From assembly GCF_002127325.2 (NCBI RefSeq), contig NC_035441.2, positions 47,310,663 through 47,374,662 on the forward strand: 64,000 bases of DNA, in the 5' to 3' direction. The DNA is from Helianthus annuus (taxonomy: Eukaryota; Streptophyta; Magnoliopsida; Asterales; Asteraceae). Both the position numbers and the translations under genes were made by a program. Below the pieces are notes generated by a model. It saw nothing but the letters and a program-made list of their open reading frames with translations. It ran no database searches and was not told where the DNA came from. Positions within the stretch are counted from its first letter, which is position 1. Every line of letters begins with the position of its first letter. This document shows, piece by piece, positions 19,216 to 29,456 of this stretch.

Positions 19216-19480
19216 TTCTTACGTTCAACGGTGTGCTGCAACCCTTGTGATCAGTAAGGGTCGTGCAGCGTTTCCTTGCAGGTAATGATGTCACGTTTGC
19301 GGCGCGCAATTTCTGTATCTAGATGAAGGTTTCTTCTCATGATCCCTTAATCAACGTGACGCGTATGTAATGCCGTGGTCTCGTTGCACCGATGCACAAT
19401 CGAGACTTTGTTGAGAAATGTCACATAATTGCAACTCGAACTCCTTAGCTCTTGATTGCAGGGTTGGCATGAATCTCAAT
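19216..19480 (-). pseudogene. Element C residual RNase H to integrase spacer
   Basis: About 265 bp lying between RT and IN remnants where an intact Gypsy would have well over 1 kb of RNase H and IN. I see no RH catalytic motif, so RNase H and the IN zinc module appear deleted. Assigned by position only. Confidence 0.4.
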
Positions 19481-20275
19481 TTTATCCACCATGTATCCTA
19501 AAGTTCTTACCTTGCGGATTCAAAATCCGCCCTTCGATATCCTAGCACATAATTGTTCTTTCTCTAAGAGTCGCAAGATAAATTGAAGATGTTGCTCATG
19601 ACCTTCCTTGGTCTTCGAGCTTATGAGAATGTAGCCAATAAATATAATCATGTTCTTATCCATGTACGGCTTGCACACCTGATTCATGAGGTCCATGAAT
19701 ATTACCGGTGCATGTGTTAAGCCAAACGGCATGTCAAGGAACTCGTAATGCTCAAGGCGAGTCCCTAAAGTTGTGTTAGGGATATTTTCCTCTTGTATTC
19801 GTAGCTGAGGACATCCTGACCTCAGGTCGATCTTCAAGTAGTAACTGGAACCTTACAATTGGCTCGTTCATGTCATCAGTCCTTAGCAAAGGATTTCCGA
19901 TTCTCAATTCTCTGAAATTTATGAAGGTGCAAACTGCCGACTTTCTTTTTGTGTCCTTAACTAAGGGTGTCATGTCTTTAATTCCCTCTGTCTAGCAGCT
20001 CTTGCAGTTATATCAGAGGCTCATGCTTCTCGGACGAAGCTAGTCGGTAAGGCGTCATTCAGCACTGGTGCCGCTCCTGGCACGAGCTTTATCCTAAACT
20101 CCTCTTGTCGCTGTGGAGGTATTCCTGGCAAGTCTTTAGAAAAGGCTTCTAGAATGTCTTCTATCACGGGGATGTTCTTAGGCTCTGGCTCCTTGGTCTC
20201 CTTATTGACAACATGAGCTAGAAAAGCTCTGCAGTCTACTCGGATGCGTTTCTGTGTCTCTTCGACTAATGAGAG
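19481..20275 (-). pseudogene. pol: Element C reverse transcriptase remnant
   Basis: Open pieces at 19520-19837 and 19776-19973. Recognisable RT blocks are KIDLRSGCPQLRI, GHYEF-like LEHYEFLDMPFGLTHAP, and CKPYMDKNMIIFIGYILI. The catalytic FIDD box has become FIGY, so both Asp residues are lost. EQLCARISKGGF matches the usual [12 protein letters not shown]. Upstream, 19974-20275 holds the PR-RT linker (DLPGIPP-like) with stops. Confidence 0.75.
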
Positions 20276-20887
20276 ATGTCGCAGATCCGCTGCCTTATGG
20301 GGTCTAGCACCCTTGCACCTATTGCAGGAAGGTTGTGTACTATAAATGTTTCATCATTCGTAAGAGGGATGCGACTGATTTTCCTTATATCGAACGACTT
20401 TAGCTCTATACTTGGATTTCCAATCCATGCTGACTATCATATCATGACTTCCCAAGTCAATGGTAACAGAAGGTTCCGGCCTTCTGAGTCCCCAAAATAT
20501 AACCCTTAATTGCTTCGTCTGCTTAAACTAGCCTTCTATATGCCCATTTCTAAAGAATACGGGACGTCTATTTTACTCGTAACTAGGCCAAGCAGTTTCT
20601 TAAGTTCTAAGCATACAAGGTTAAAGTTGGTTCCAGTATTAATCAATAATAGATGCATAAGGTTGGTTAATAGGGAACGTACCCGTAACCGCATCTGGAT
20701 CCTGGCGTACTTCACGAGCTCTGATCGTGAAGACCCTTCCTCGCTTGGTTCTTCCCAGGGCAATCTTTCCTAAAGTGCCCTGCTTCACCACACCTGTAGC
20801 AGCCTGGAATTTTCCCATTATCTCTTCCATCTGGATCCTTCGCTCAACAGGCATCCTTGTTGTGCCCTTCCTTTCCACCCTTTCCAC
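20276..20887 (-). pseudogene. pol: Element C protease region
   Basis: At about 20395-20450 a minus frame reads GSHDMIVSMDW, the C-terminal protease motif (usually DVILGMDWL). At about 20640 the active site reads INTGTNF where D-S/T-G is expected, so Asp has become Asn. The open piece 20639-20887 supplies the post-knuckle sequence GRVFTIRAREVRQDPDAVTGTF. Dead protease of the Gypsy polyprotein. Confidence 0.65.
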
Positions 20888-21824
20888 ACTTAGGCCTCAG
20901 ACATCGACCTTCATGGTAAAAATTGCATTCCTCGCACCTCGGCTTAGTCCCCAAGTAAACCTTACCACCAGCCTTATTAGTGGCTCCACCAGCTTTCCTG
21001 CCACGCGGCGAGTTCACTTCCTTTCTTTTGTTTGTTTTAGAGCTTCCATAGCTGACTTGGGTGCCCATCTTTAGATTTGAGGACTTCCTTTTCTTGTTGC
21101 CTGATGACTCCACGTGAGTCTCTTTCTTGTTATCCTCAGATTTCGAAAATTTTCCCATGCGTAGAGCTTCTTCAATAAGAGTGACACTCAAATCGATAGC
21201 CTCTATGATGGTTAGGGGCTTTGAGGTAGTAACCATGCTCCTAATTTGAGGTGCAAGTCCCCAAATGAATCGCTCAATCCTCTTGAATTCTAGCTTGACT
21301 AAGTAGGGAACAACCCTAGATAAGTCGTGAAATCGCTGGACGTACTCAGAAATCTTTGGCCCGTCCATTTTCAAATTCCAGAACTCCACCTCAAGCTTCT
21401 GGATTTCAGCCCTAGAACAATATTTCTTCTCCATCATTTCCTTGAGCTCGTCCCAGCTCAGTGCATGAGCAGCATCTTCACCAAGGGTCTGAACCTGAAG
21501 GTTCCACCAGGAGAGTGCGCCATCTAGAAACAACCCTGAGATAAATGTAACACTCCGCTGGGGCGAACAGTTACTCATTCTTAGAACGGAGTCAGTCTTT
21601 TCTGTCCAACGGACAAATGCAACGGCACCTCCTGTGCCATCAAAACTCAATGGCTTGCAGTCCAGGAACTGTTTATAGGTGTAGCCAGTTGGAGGGTTAT
21701 TTCCGGTAGTGCCACCGCTGTGTTCAGAGCGGAGGGCTTTATGCTGCGCTATGGCTTGGGAAATGCGCTCATTGAGTTCGACCTTAGTTAACGTAATGGT
21801 GTCCATGTCACGTCTGGGCGGCAT
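20844..21824 (-). CDS. gag: Element C gag
   Basis: 326 residues from MPPRRDMDTITLT at 21824. Residues 60-180 carry the Retrotrans_gag fold: ALSWWNLQVQTLG, WDELKEMMEKKY, EVEFWNLKM, YVQRFHDLSRVVP, FIWGLAPQIRSMV. A Lys-rich stretch follows, then CEECNFYHEGRCLRPKCGKGG with degenerate knuckles. It is the only intact-looking ORF of C. The upstream TTTTGACAG at 21834-21842 on the minus strand could be a splice acceptor for a leader intron, which I cannot confirm. Confidence 0.85.
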   Translation of the reverse strand: MPPRRDMDTITLTKVELNERISQAIAQHKALRSEHSGGTTGNNPPTGYTYKQFLDCKPLSFDGTGGAVAFVRWTEKTDSVLRMSNCSPQRSVTFISGLFLDGALSWWNLQVQTLGEDAAHALSWDELKEMMEKKYCSRAEIQKLEVEFWNLKMDGPKISEYVQRFHDLSRVVPYLVKLEFKRIERFIWGLAPQIRSMVTTSKPLTIIEAIDLSVTLIEEALRMGKFSKSEDNKKETHVESSGNKKRKSSNLKMGTQVSYGSSKTNKRKEVNSPRGRKAGGATNKAGGKVYLGTKPRCEECNFYHEGRCLRPKCGKGGKEGHNKDAC

Positions 21825-22430
21825 TTCCGTCTGTCAAAATGGTAGGGAGTAGGTTAGATAACATTCCATAGTTGTCTACGAGGTACATATTACCACAAGC
21901 AAACATGTAATCACCCAATATCACATGTATATATAATCAACAATGTATGAGCGAGGAAACAATTACTGAGCCTTTACATAGGCTTGGCAACTTGGCTTAT
22001 TATTTGTAATGGGAAAAATAAAATGAACTCGAGGCTACATCGCCTTGGTCATACAAGTTTCATGAAGTGGTAGTTGTTTTCCTTCTTCATAGCTTTACAA
22101 GATGGGTATACTTTCCCTGAGATGGGGGTTGTTTATGTAGGGGTAATAGAGAGTGTAACGTCACTGAATCTTTCCGAATGTTATCCATCTTCACTTTCTT
22201 CAATATTGGTTCTCAAACATCTCCTACACGGGTAGAAGTGTCAGACACGAACTAGGCAAAGACAGGTTTCCTACTTTATAAAGTGCTAAAGCAACGGTCT
22301 ATGCACTATTCTACCAAATGAAGGTGTGAAAACCTATCGATTATTTTTGGGGGGATGGTGATCCTTAACCTGACCCGCAGAGTCCACCAGGATTTCCATG
22401 CACTACAAGTTGTTATTACGTGGGCCCCCG
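21825..22430 (-). other. Element C leader, gag-proximal part
   Basis: 606 bp of noncoding leader between C's gag start and the insertion site of E. No motif array or ORF is visible. CCCCG at 22426-22430 is the left target duplication of E. Confidence 0.6.
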
Positions 22431-22895
22431 TGGTTGGTGCATGTTTGTGACAACAGCTTGGATTTGGTCTTTGGATATCTTGTAACTAGTAAAACGATAA
22501 ACAGTTAGCGGGTTTAGCTTTGTAATAGTTTGTAATAGTGAATTAAGAGTGATTGGGCCAAACCAAACCCACATATGGGAGAGGGTTTGCGAAATGGGCC
22601 TTGCCCAAGACCTGGCCCATATGCAAAGCTTTGTCCTATATAAACAAAGCTTAACATTAGGGTTGAGGTTAATCTCCTAATCACCTTAATCACTTGGAGA
22701 GAATTTGTGAAAGACAAAGGCTTGGACGAATTAGGATCTTGATTGATTGTAATCGTTACGAAGATAATCAATAAAGATCGGGTTTAAAGTGATTCTTGTT
22801 CTACACGTTTTTCTGTGAAATCTGATCTAGGGGATTCTGCACTCTAGGTTGGATCGACGATTTTGTTACGATCCGCACGGATTAGGGGACCTACA
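22431..22895 (+). repeat. Element E 5' LTR
   Basis: 465 bp, TGGTTGGTGCAT...GGGGACCTACA; the 3' copy starts TGTTGGTGCAT, so one extra base lies at the 5' terminus. It shares U3 sequence with D's LTR (GATAAACAGTTAGCGGGTTT region) but has diverged in R-U5. Confidence 0.9.
22637..22644 (+). promoter_or_regulatory. TATA box in element E 5' LTR
   Basis: TATATAAA about 207 bp into the LTR, repeated at 31862-31869 in the 3' LTR and at the matching place in D. Confidence 0.65.
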
Positions 22896-22897
22896 AT

Positions 22898-22909
22898 TGG
22901 TATCAGAGC
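22898..22909 (+). other. Element E primer binding site
   Basis: Perfect TGGTATCAGAGC two bases after the LTR end (spacer AT). Confidence 0.92.
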
Positions 22910-23704
22910 GTTCGGCTCTTGATTGGCTTGGTTCAGAATCATTTCTGTAGAAAATCGGTGTTTTTGGACGTTTTCGGAGGCTGAGTTCGTCTTCTGCTGC
23001 TGATTTCGGATAAGATTCAAGCATTTCGGATCATTACTGATCAAAATACTTGGATTTCGGACCAAAAATCATTCATTTCGGATTGACAGCTTGTATTTCG
23101 GACCAGAAACAAGCATTTCCGACCAGAAACAAGCAATTTCGGATAGAAATCAAGATATTTCGGACCATTTCGGATCTACTTATTGCATTTCGGATTTTCA
23201 GACCTGCATTTCGGATCTTCAGACTTTGATTTCGGATAAAAAGGCTTGCATTTTGGATTTGACTGGTGCATTTCGGATTAATCATCTGCATTTCGGACCA
23301 GCTTGAATTGATTTCGGATCCTTACACTTGCATTTCGGATTTCAGTGAAGATTTACGGACTATTTCGAATTAAAAGGGTTCATTTCGGATCAGAATAGCT
23401 CATTTCGGATCATCTCTGCCATTTCGGATAGCCATTTCGAAGTTGGAACCATTTCGGACAAGTGGTGGAATTTTTCTTGGCTTGCGTAAGAAAAAATTCA
23501 CAGTTTTGCGTTTAGAGAACTATCCGTAACTCATCTGGACAAACCGTTTGCACCGTTGGAATCCTTGGATTTTTAGGACAAAAAAAGGTTTTCGACATTA
23601 TATATCATTGGAATCGTAATCTCGAGACGAATCTAACGGTATAATTTGGTAAAAACAGATATCAGACAAAATTTGTACGGTTTTACCAGTCTGCTTACGT
23701 TAAA
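22910..23704 (+). repeat. Element E leader with CATTTCGGAT array
   Basis: From about 23002 to 23465 there are about 22 copies of CATTTCGGAT or close variants (ATTTCGGACC, GATTTCGGAT, CATTTTGGAT) at 15-35 bp spacing, mostly followed by C, A or CAG. The next 240 bp up to the gag ATG lack the word and match D's leader next to gag. The changes among copies look like point drift. Confidence 0.85.
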
Positions 23705-25165
23705 ATGTCGAACATGACTAAATTGAACGAACTCTTAAGGATGGAGCATGAGGTTGGTACAACCAACAAACCGCCTAAGATGATGAAGGTGGAGAACTAC
23801 TTGACATGGAAGGATAGGTTTCAATCCTTCATTGAATATCAAGACACTCGCATGTGGATCTGTATTGTTGACGGGTACACAAATCCTACACATGACTTTG
23901 AAGGCAGACCTCGTGTGACAGCTTATGTGAACATGCAGGAGAATGATAAGAAAATGTATGAGGCTGAAAAGAGAGCCTTGGCTGCTATTAAGATGTCCCT
24001 ACCTTATAGCATCAAACATACCTTTAAGAAGTACGCTACTTCAAAGGAAATGTGGGATGCACTAGAGAAGAGATATGAGGGAAATCCTGATGTCAAGAAG
24101 AACAAAGTTGACCTACTAAAGAAGCAGTTTGCTGTATTCAAGTACATGAAGAATGAGTCACTTGAAGACATCATCACTCGATACTACCATCTGATGTCAG
24201 AACTGGATAATTATGATGTAGATTGCTATACTGACATAGAGAAAAATGACAAGCTGCTTGATGCTCTACCTGCTAAATGGGATATCTACACTCTCATGAT
24301 CAAGGGAGAAGCAGATTATGACACAAAAGAACTAGAAGAAGTTGTTGGAAAGCTAAGAGCTTATGAGCTCAGTATGAAGAAGAAGAAGGACACTGGATAT
24401 GATCAGGTTCAAGATCCAGGGATCTACAATGGGCTTACATCTTCTTCATCACATGATGCTTCTAGCGACTCTGCTACTGCGTTTCTTTCATGTGATAATG
24501 AGCAAGTCACAGTAAATGAAGATGGTGATGTGTGTTTTGTGGCCGCTTTAGGAGGATCAACAGGAGCAAAGAGAACATCAGCATCTAAGCAAAGTAGTAG
24601 TGTTATGTCAATGCCAATGAGTGTGAAGTCTGCTGAAGAACATCTTGCACTACTTGCTTCATTTGTTGCTTCGTATGAGAACTACATTCAGGGGAAGATA
24701 TCTGATCCCGCTACTTTAGACGAAGACTATGATCAGATTGACCCTGATGATCTAGAAGAGATGGATTTACAATGGCAGATGGCCATGATTTCGAGACGTG
24801 TGAAGAGGTTCATGAACAGAATTGGAAGGAAGTTTGTGGGGAAGAGTGTTGGTTTTGACAAAGCCAAAGTCAGGTTCTTTAACTGTCAGAGTTATGGACA
24901 TTTCGCTAGGGAATGTCAGAAACAAAAGCATGAGACTTCTTGTCAGAGTTCAAATAATAGAAATGCATCAAACAACTCTAACTCAAGGGCGTTGATCTCT
25001 ACTGCAAGAGAGGGTTCATATGACTGGAGCATTCACTTGGAAAATGATGAGAATGTCACACAAGCATTTATGGCAGAGATTGTGCCAGTTGGTGAGGGTG
25101 AAGCTACAGTAGATGATGCTAAAGTTGAGAAGAAAAGTGAAGCTGAGGCACAAAAGGCTGATTAG
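23705..25165 (+). CDS. gag: Element E gag, N-terminal capsid region and first zinc knuckle
   Basis: 486 residues from the ATG at 23705. In order: KPPKMMKVENYLTWKDRF; UBN2 blocks MWDALEKRYEG, YMKNESLEDIITRYYHL, KLLDALPAKWDIY; KLRAYELSMKKKK; a Ser-rich spacer; then FFNCQSYGHFAREC, where the first zinc ligand of the knuckle is Phe instead of Cys (D has Cys). It ends at a TAG (25163-25165) that D does not share at this point; the same frame continues downstream. It forms the particle shell. Confidence 0.92.
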   Translation: MSNMTKLNELLRMEHEVGTTNKPPKMMKVENYLTWKDRFQSFIEYQDTRMWICIVDGYTNPTHDFEGRPRVTAYVNMQENDKKMYEAEKRALAAIKMSLPYSIKHTFKKYATSKEMWDALEKRYEGNPDVKKNKVDLLKKQFAVFKYMKNESLEDIITRYYHLMSELDNYDVDCYTDIEKNDKLLDALPAKWDIYTLMIKGEADYDTKELEEVVGKLRAYELSMKKKKDTGYDQVQDPGIYNGLTSSSSHDASSDSATAFLSCDNEQVTVNEDGDVCFVAALGGSTGAKRTSASKQSSSVMSMPMSVKSAEEHLALLASFVASYENYIQGKISDPATLDEDYDQIDPDDLEEMDLQWQMAMISRRVKRFMNRIGRKFVGKSVGFDKAKVRFFNCQSYGHFARECQKQKHETSCQSSNNRNASNNSNSRALISTAREGSYDWSIHLENDENVTQAFMAEIVPVGEGEATVDDAKVEKKSEAEAQKAD

Positions 25166-26434
25166 ACTACTGAAGCTGGAAAGGAAAAGCCAAAGTCTGA
25201 GCATGAAAGAGAAGATGAAGAGAAAGATGAACTCATCAAAAGACTGGGAGCTCAACTTGCTGCTCTTATGGCCAACTCAGAAAAATCGACAGGGGAGGTA
25301 AGTAACTCTACTACTTCTGTTTGTTTAAAGTGTCGTGAATTACAGGGTGAAGTTGATAGGTTGTCAACTCAAAACAAAAGTCTGGTGAGCGAGATGCCTA
25401 ACGTAAAAGAATCAAATTTCTTTGCTAAAAGAAATGAGTCATCATATTTGAAAAAGATAAAAGGCTATGAAGCTGAAATTGAAGTTTTAACCTGCAAATT
25501 AAACGAAAAACTTCAAGTCATAGACCTAGCTCATGACATGATGGCTGAGAAAACAAAAGAAATTTCTGAAAAATGCAAAGAGTTGTCAGATGCACAACTC
25601 AAAATTTTTGAACTTGAAAAGAAATTAGGTCAATTCAGGGATTTTACTTTTGTTATGAAACACATGATGGGTAGGTTAAAGAAGAGTAATGACAAGAAGA
25701 CTGTGGGATTCCAGGGCTTTAATGAAGTACCACCTCCTCTTATTCATGACTATTCTTTCTTACCTGATGAATATGAGTTCACAGACTTTCTGTCAACATC
25801 ACCAAGTAGTTTCACATCCAGTCAAGGTGATGTATTTGAAGATAATGATGCTAAGAAGGAAAATAACAGCAAACCTGTTTTGAAAAAGATAAACACACCT
25901 TCTAAAAACAAAAATCCAAACTTTGTTAAAAAGGTTAATTTTGTTAAAGGTAGTGACATGAAAAACGAAACAGCTGTTATCGAAAATGAATCAAATGTCG
26001 AGTTTGCTAAAAACAAAAACCAAGAAAAATCTGAAACTAAGCAAACTGAACCTTCTAAGGCATCATCATCAAAACCAGAATCTAGTTCAAAGGATTCAAC
26101 TGAGAAGTCTTCGAAAAAGAGATCGTGCTTCAAATATCACACAAAGGGACATGTAGCTAGCTGCTGTCCTAATAAAAAGATTGAAGCACAAGTTAGTGAG
26201 AAACAAAGAGGAAAATCACCAGAGAAGAAAGGTGATAGTGAGGAGAAAGTATCAAATTCTCCAAAGAAATCTGCTCCAAAGCAACAACAGGGTGTTGCTG
26301 GTGGTGTAGATAAGGCTGAAAAAGGAACTCCTCAAGTTCCTCGTTTTCAAAGAAATCAACCTAGATTTCAGCCTGAATCTACATCAGGCAGATATGAGAG
26401 ACCTAGAAGTAGTTCACCAAGAATGAACAACTAA
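25166..26434 (+). CDS. gag: Element E gag, coiled coil and second zinc knuckle
   Basis: Same frame as the N-terminal part. SVCLKCRELQGEVDRLSTQN-type coiled coil (about residues 505-640 of gag), MKHMMGRLKKS, PPPLIHDYSFLPDE, then a Lys/Ser-rich spacer and the second knuckle CFKYHTKGHVASCC, in which the second Cys is Tyr (D keeps it). It ends at TAA 26432-26434, a Tyr codon in D. Both knuckles of E therefore lack a ligand. Confidence 0.88.
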   Translation, partial: TTEAGKEKPKSEHEREDEEKDELIKRLGAQLAALMANSEKSTGEVSNSTTSVCLKCRELQGEVDRLSTQNKSLVSEMPNVKESNFFAKRNESSYLKKIKGYEAEIEVLTCKLNEKLQVIDLAHDMMAEKTKEISEKCKELSDAQLKIFELEKKLGQFRDFTFVMKHMMGRLKKSNDKKTVGFQGFNEVPPPLIHDYSFLPDEYEFTDFLSTSPSSFTSSQGDVFEDNDAKKENNSKPVLKKINTPSKNKNPNFVKKVNFVKGSDMKNETAVIENESNVEFAKNKNQEKSETKQTEPSKASSSKPESSSKDSTEKSSKKRSCFKYHTKGHVASCCPNKKIEAQVSEKQRGKSPEKKGDSEEKVSNSPKKSAPKQQQGVAGGVDKAEKGTPQVPRFQRNQPRFQPESTSGRYERPRSSSPRMNN

Positions 26435-26758
26435 AATTCAAATAATTTCAGAAGTCAAGGTCAATATCAAAATCGATACCAAAATAATGGTGGTCGAACT
26501 TTTTATAACAATGGCTTTAGAAATTTCAACAATCAAGCTTCTTGGAATCAAAGCTCAAGATTTCAAAGGTCAAATAGTCCAAACAAATATAGGAACCCTC
26601 AGGACCAGAGACCTTATGGAAATCGAACACCATTTCCATCAACAGGTCCAAGATCCAAGACTCCAGTTAGGAGTGATGGACATTGGATGGATGTTCCTGT
26701 AGTTGATGAATCTGGACGACCCAAGACCATTAAGGCTTGGGTCCCCCACTCTAACTAA
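26435..26758 (+). CDS. gag: Element E gag, Asn/Gln-rich C-terminus and terminal UAA
   Basis: The gag frame stays open from 26435 to the TAA at 26756-26758: an Asn/Gln/Arg-rich RNA-binding tail followed by RSKTPVRSDGHWMDVPVVDE and GRPKTIKAWVPHSN. D has the same ending and the same UAA. Ignoring the two premature stops, gag would be 1,017 codons, very large for Copia. The pol frame opens in phase immediately after the stop. Confidence 0.82.
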   Translation, partial: NSNNFRSQGQYQNRYQNNGGRTFYNNGFRNFNNQASWNQSSRFQRSNSPNKYRNPQDQRPYGNRTPFPSTGPRSKTPVRSDGHWMDVPVVDESGRPKTIKAWVPHSN

Positions 26759-28117
26759 TCTTTTGGTTGGTGTGTGCATGAGCTGCCAAGGAGGATTATC
26801 AACTTATGGTATGTTGATAGTGGCTGCTCCAGGCACATGACGGGGGATGCGAGGTTATTTTCTGAGTTTGAAGAATACGATGGTGGGCATGTCAATTTTG
26901 CTGGTGCTAAAGGTGGTAGGATTACTGGAAGAGGAAAAGTGACGAACGGGAAGATCACATTGGACAAAGTGAACTATGTTGAGCAGCTGAAACACAATCT
27001 GATGAGCGTGTCACAAGTCTATGACAAGGGTCACTTGGTCCATTTTACAAATACTGAGGCATTGGTGTTGAAGCCGGGTTTGGTCATTCCGGACGATTGG
27101 ATAGTGATGCGTGCACCAAGGAAAAATGACACTTATGTCATGGACATGGGTGCCAATGATCCAAGTGCTACGGTGGCGTGTTTACAGTCAAAAGCATTTG
27201 AAGCTGAATCTATGTTGTGGCACAGACGCATGGCCCATATTCACTACCGCAAGATGAATTACATTATCAAAAATGAGCTAGTGAAAGGGGTTCCATTGCT
27301 GAGGTTTCAAGTGGAAGATAAATGTCTTCCATGTCAAAAGAGAAAACAACACAAGAAACCTCATAAGTCTAAAACAGTAAATTCCATTAATGCCCCTTAT
27401 GAATTACTTCACATGGATTTATTTGGTCCAGTGAACGTGAGGAGCATAGGTGGAAAGTACTACTGTCTTGTTGTCACTGATGATTATTCACGTTATTCAT
27501 GGGTTTTCTTTTTAGGTACAAAAGATGAGACAGCAGAAATGCTTATTGATCTTTTTACAAAATTGGAAAACGTTCATGATGCAAGGATCAAGAGGATAAG
27601 GAGTGATAATGGTACAGAGTTCAAGAATCGTATTCTGGATCTCTATTGTCTTCGAAAGGGAATTGAACATCAATATTCTGCTCCTTATACGCCTCAACAG
27701 AATGGAGTCGCTGAGAGGAAAAACAGGACGTTGATTGAATCCGCTAGGATTATGCTTTCAGATTCAAAGCTACCAGTTCTTTTCTGGGGAGAAGCTGTAA
27801 ATACAGCTTGCTACGTCCTAAACAAAGTTTTGACCGTTAAACGTTTTAACAAAACTTGTCATGAGTTGATGTTTAACGAAAAACCAAACTTAACAGGCTT
27901 TGAACCATTTGGATTACCCTGCACCGTTGTGCGAAACAAAGATAAACAAAAATTCGGTGAGGTGGCTGACGAAGGCTACTTTCTAGGTTACGTGCCTGGC
28001 ACAACGAATAAAAGGGTTTTCAATCTAAAAACTGGTAAAATTGAGGTTGTTTTTAATGTGGAAATTACTTCCTTACAAACCTCTACAATCAACGAGTGGT
28101 CCTGCTATATTATATGA
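26759..28117 (+). CDS. pol: Element E protease, GAG-pre-integrase and integrase
   Basis: In the gag frame after the UAA. Protease site WYVDSGCSRHMTG; GAG-pre-integrase with SVSQVYDKGH and ESMLWHRRMAHIHY; zinc module KCLPCQKRKQ; core LLHMDLFGPVN, IRSDNGTEF, QNGVAERKNRT, so D-D-E is intact; then GYFLGYVPG. No ATG is present near the pol start (GTG at 26774, first ATG in frame later), which argues for readthrough or splicing over internal initiation. The frame is lost near 28073 by a 1-bp insertion. Confidence 0.92.
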   Translation, partial: SFGWCVHELPRRIINLWYVDSGCSRHMTGDARLFSEFEEYDGGHVNFAGAKGGRITGRGKVTNGKITLDKVNYVEQLKHNLMSVSQVYDKGHLVHFTNTEALVLKPGLVIPDDWIVMRAPRKNDTYVMDMGANDPSATVACLQSKAFEAESMLWHRRMAHIHYRKMNYIIKNELVKGVPLLRFQVEDKCLPCQKRKQHKKPHKSKTVNSINAPYELLHMDLFGPVNVRSIGGKYYCLVVTDDYSRYSWVFFLGTKDETAEMLIDLFTKLENVHDARIKRIRSDNGTEFKNRILDLYCLRKGIEHQYSAPYTPQQNGVAERKNRTLIESARIMLSDSKLPVLFWGEAVNTACYVLNKVLTVKRFNKTCHELMFNEKPNLTGFEPFGLPCTVVRNKDKQKFGEVADEGYFLGYVPGTTNKRVFNLKTGKIEVVFNVEITSLQTSTINEWSCYII

Positions 28118-28994
28118 TTATGAAAGTGTTTTTAAATAATTTAATATTCCGGTAGTTTCTGATGCAGATGATTCTCAGCTGATTCAAACAGTGGTTGGTG
28201 AAGACGATGAAGGCGAGTTCATGCCTAGATCAAATGTTGATGTGACAGATGCTTCGGAGACTTCCCAAGGTGCTGCTGATCCTGATTCAAGCGATAGTGA
28301 GCCTGAACCCAATCAGGGGGAGGATTTCATTAATCCGTTTGCAAATCAGAATATTCAGGGGGAGATTGGATCAAACCTGGGTGATAATCTAGAAGTCGAT
28401 GTTGTTGCTACTACACGAGCAAATAGAGATCATCCAGTTGATATGATACTTGGGGATCCTACTACAGGTGTTCAGACTAGAAGAAGCATTGCAGCGAATT
28501 CTGGGTTATTTGTTTCGATTGAGAAGACTGGAATAGTGAATGAATGCTTGTATAGTTGCTTTATTTCCCAAGAGGAGCCGAAGAATATTCATATGGCTCT
28601 TAAAGACAATTCATGGGTTGAAGCTATGCAAGAGGAATTGGCCCAGTTTGCGAAGTTGAAGGTTTGGGAGTTAGTAGACCTTCCTAATGGTGAAAGAGAG
28701 ATTGGCACTAAATGGGTATTTAGGTGCAAGAAAGATGAAAGAGGTATTGTCACGCGCAACAAGGCTCGGTTAGTCGTCAAAGGTTTCAATCAGCAAGAAG
28801 GGATTGATTACAATGAAGTGTTTGCACCAGTGGCAAGGCTGGAGGCAATTCATTTGTTTCTAGCTTTTGCTTCATTCAAGGGCTTCAAAGTTTACCAACT
28901 AGACGTGAAGAGTGCATTTCTTTACGGGAAAGTCCAAGAAGTGGTGTATGTCTCACAACGAGATGGGTTCGTTGATCCAGACTATCCAGATTGA
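28118..28994 (+). CDS. pol: Element E IN-RT linker and reverse transcriptase fingers
   Basis: Frame shifted by +1 against the upstream part, with a TAA at 28137-28139 where D has Ser. Open from 28140: acidic linker [11 protein letters not shown], then [50 protein letters not shown], shown as separate blocks, and [12 protein letters not shown] with the first catalytic Asp. It ends at TGA 28992-28994, where D has Arg. Confidence 0.9.
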
Positions 28995-29456
28995 GTGTAC
29001 AAATTTGACAAGGCTTTGTATGGGTTACATCAAACTCCCAGGGCGTGGTACGAGACACTGTCTTCACATCTGCTCAAGAATGGTTTTGAAAGAGGTCAGA
29101 TTGACAGTACACTGTTCATTAAGAGGAAGAAGGAAGATTTTCTGATGGTACAGGTACACGTAGATGACATCATCTTTGGGTCATCAGATGAGAACATGTG
29201 TAAGGAATTTGAACAGGTGATGAAGAGCAAGTTTGAAATGAGCGCTATGGGTGAGATGTCTTACTTTCTGGGATTACAAGTTGAACAGAAGGAGGATGGG
29301 ATGTTTATTCATCAAACGAAGTATGTGTATGACATTTTGGATCGGTTCAGAATGAATGATTGCTCTACTTTCAACACACCTATATGCGAAAATCACAATC
29401 TTGGCCCAGATCCTGAAAGTACTGAAGATGTTGATCCAACTTATACAGGGCGATGA
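28995..29456 (+). CDS. pol: Element E reverse transcriptase, palm
   Basis: Continues in frame after the TGA: ALYGLHQTPRAWYETL, FERGQIDSTLFI, and the catalytic box VHVDDIIFGSS. D has YVDD here, so Tyr has become His next to the catalytic Asp pair, which should weaken the enzyme. Then MGEMSYFLGLQV and QTKYVYDIL. A 1-bp deletion near 29440 ends the frame. Confidence 0.9.
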   Translation: MYKFDKALYGLHQTPRAWYETLSSHLLKNGFERGQIDSTLFIKRKKEDFLMVQVHVDDIIFGSSDENMCKEFEQVMKSKFEMSAMGEMSYFLGLQVEQKEDGMFIHQTKYVYDILDRFRMNDCSTFNTPICENHNLGPDPESTEDVDPTYTGR

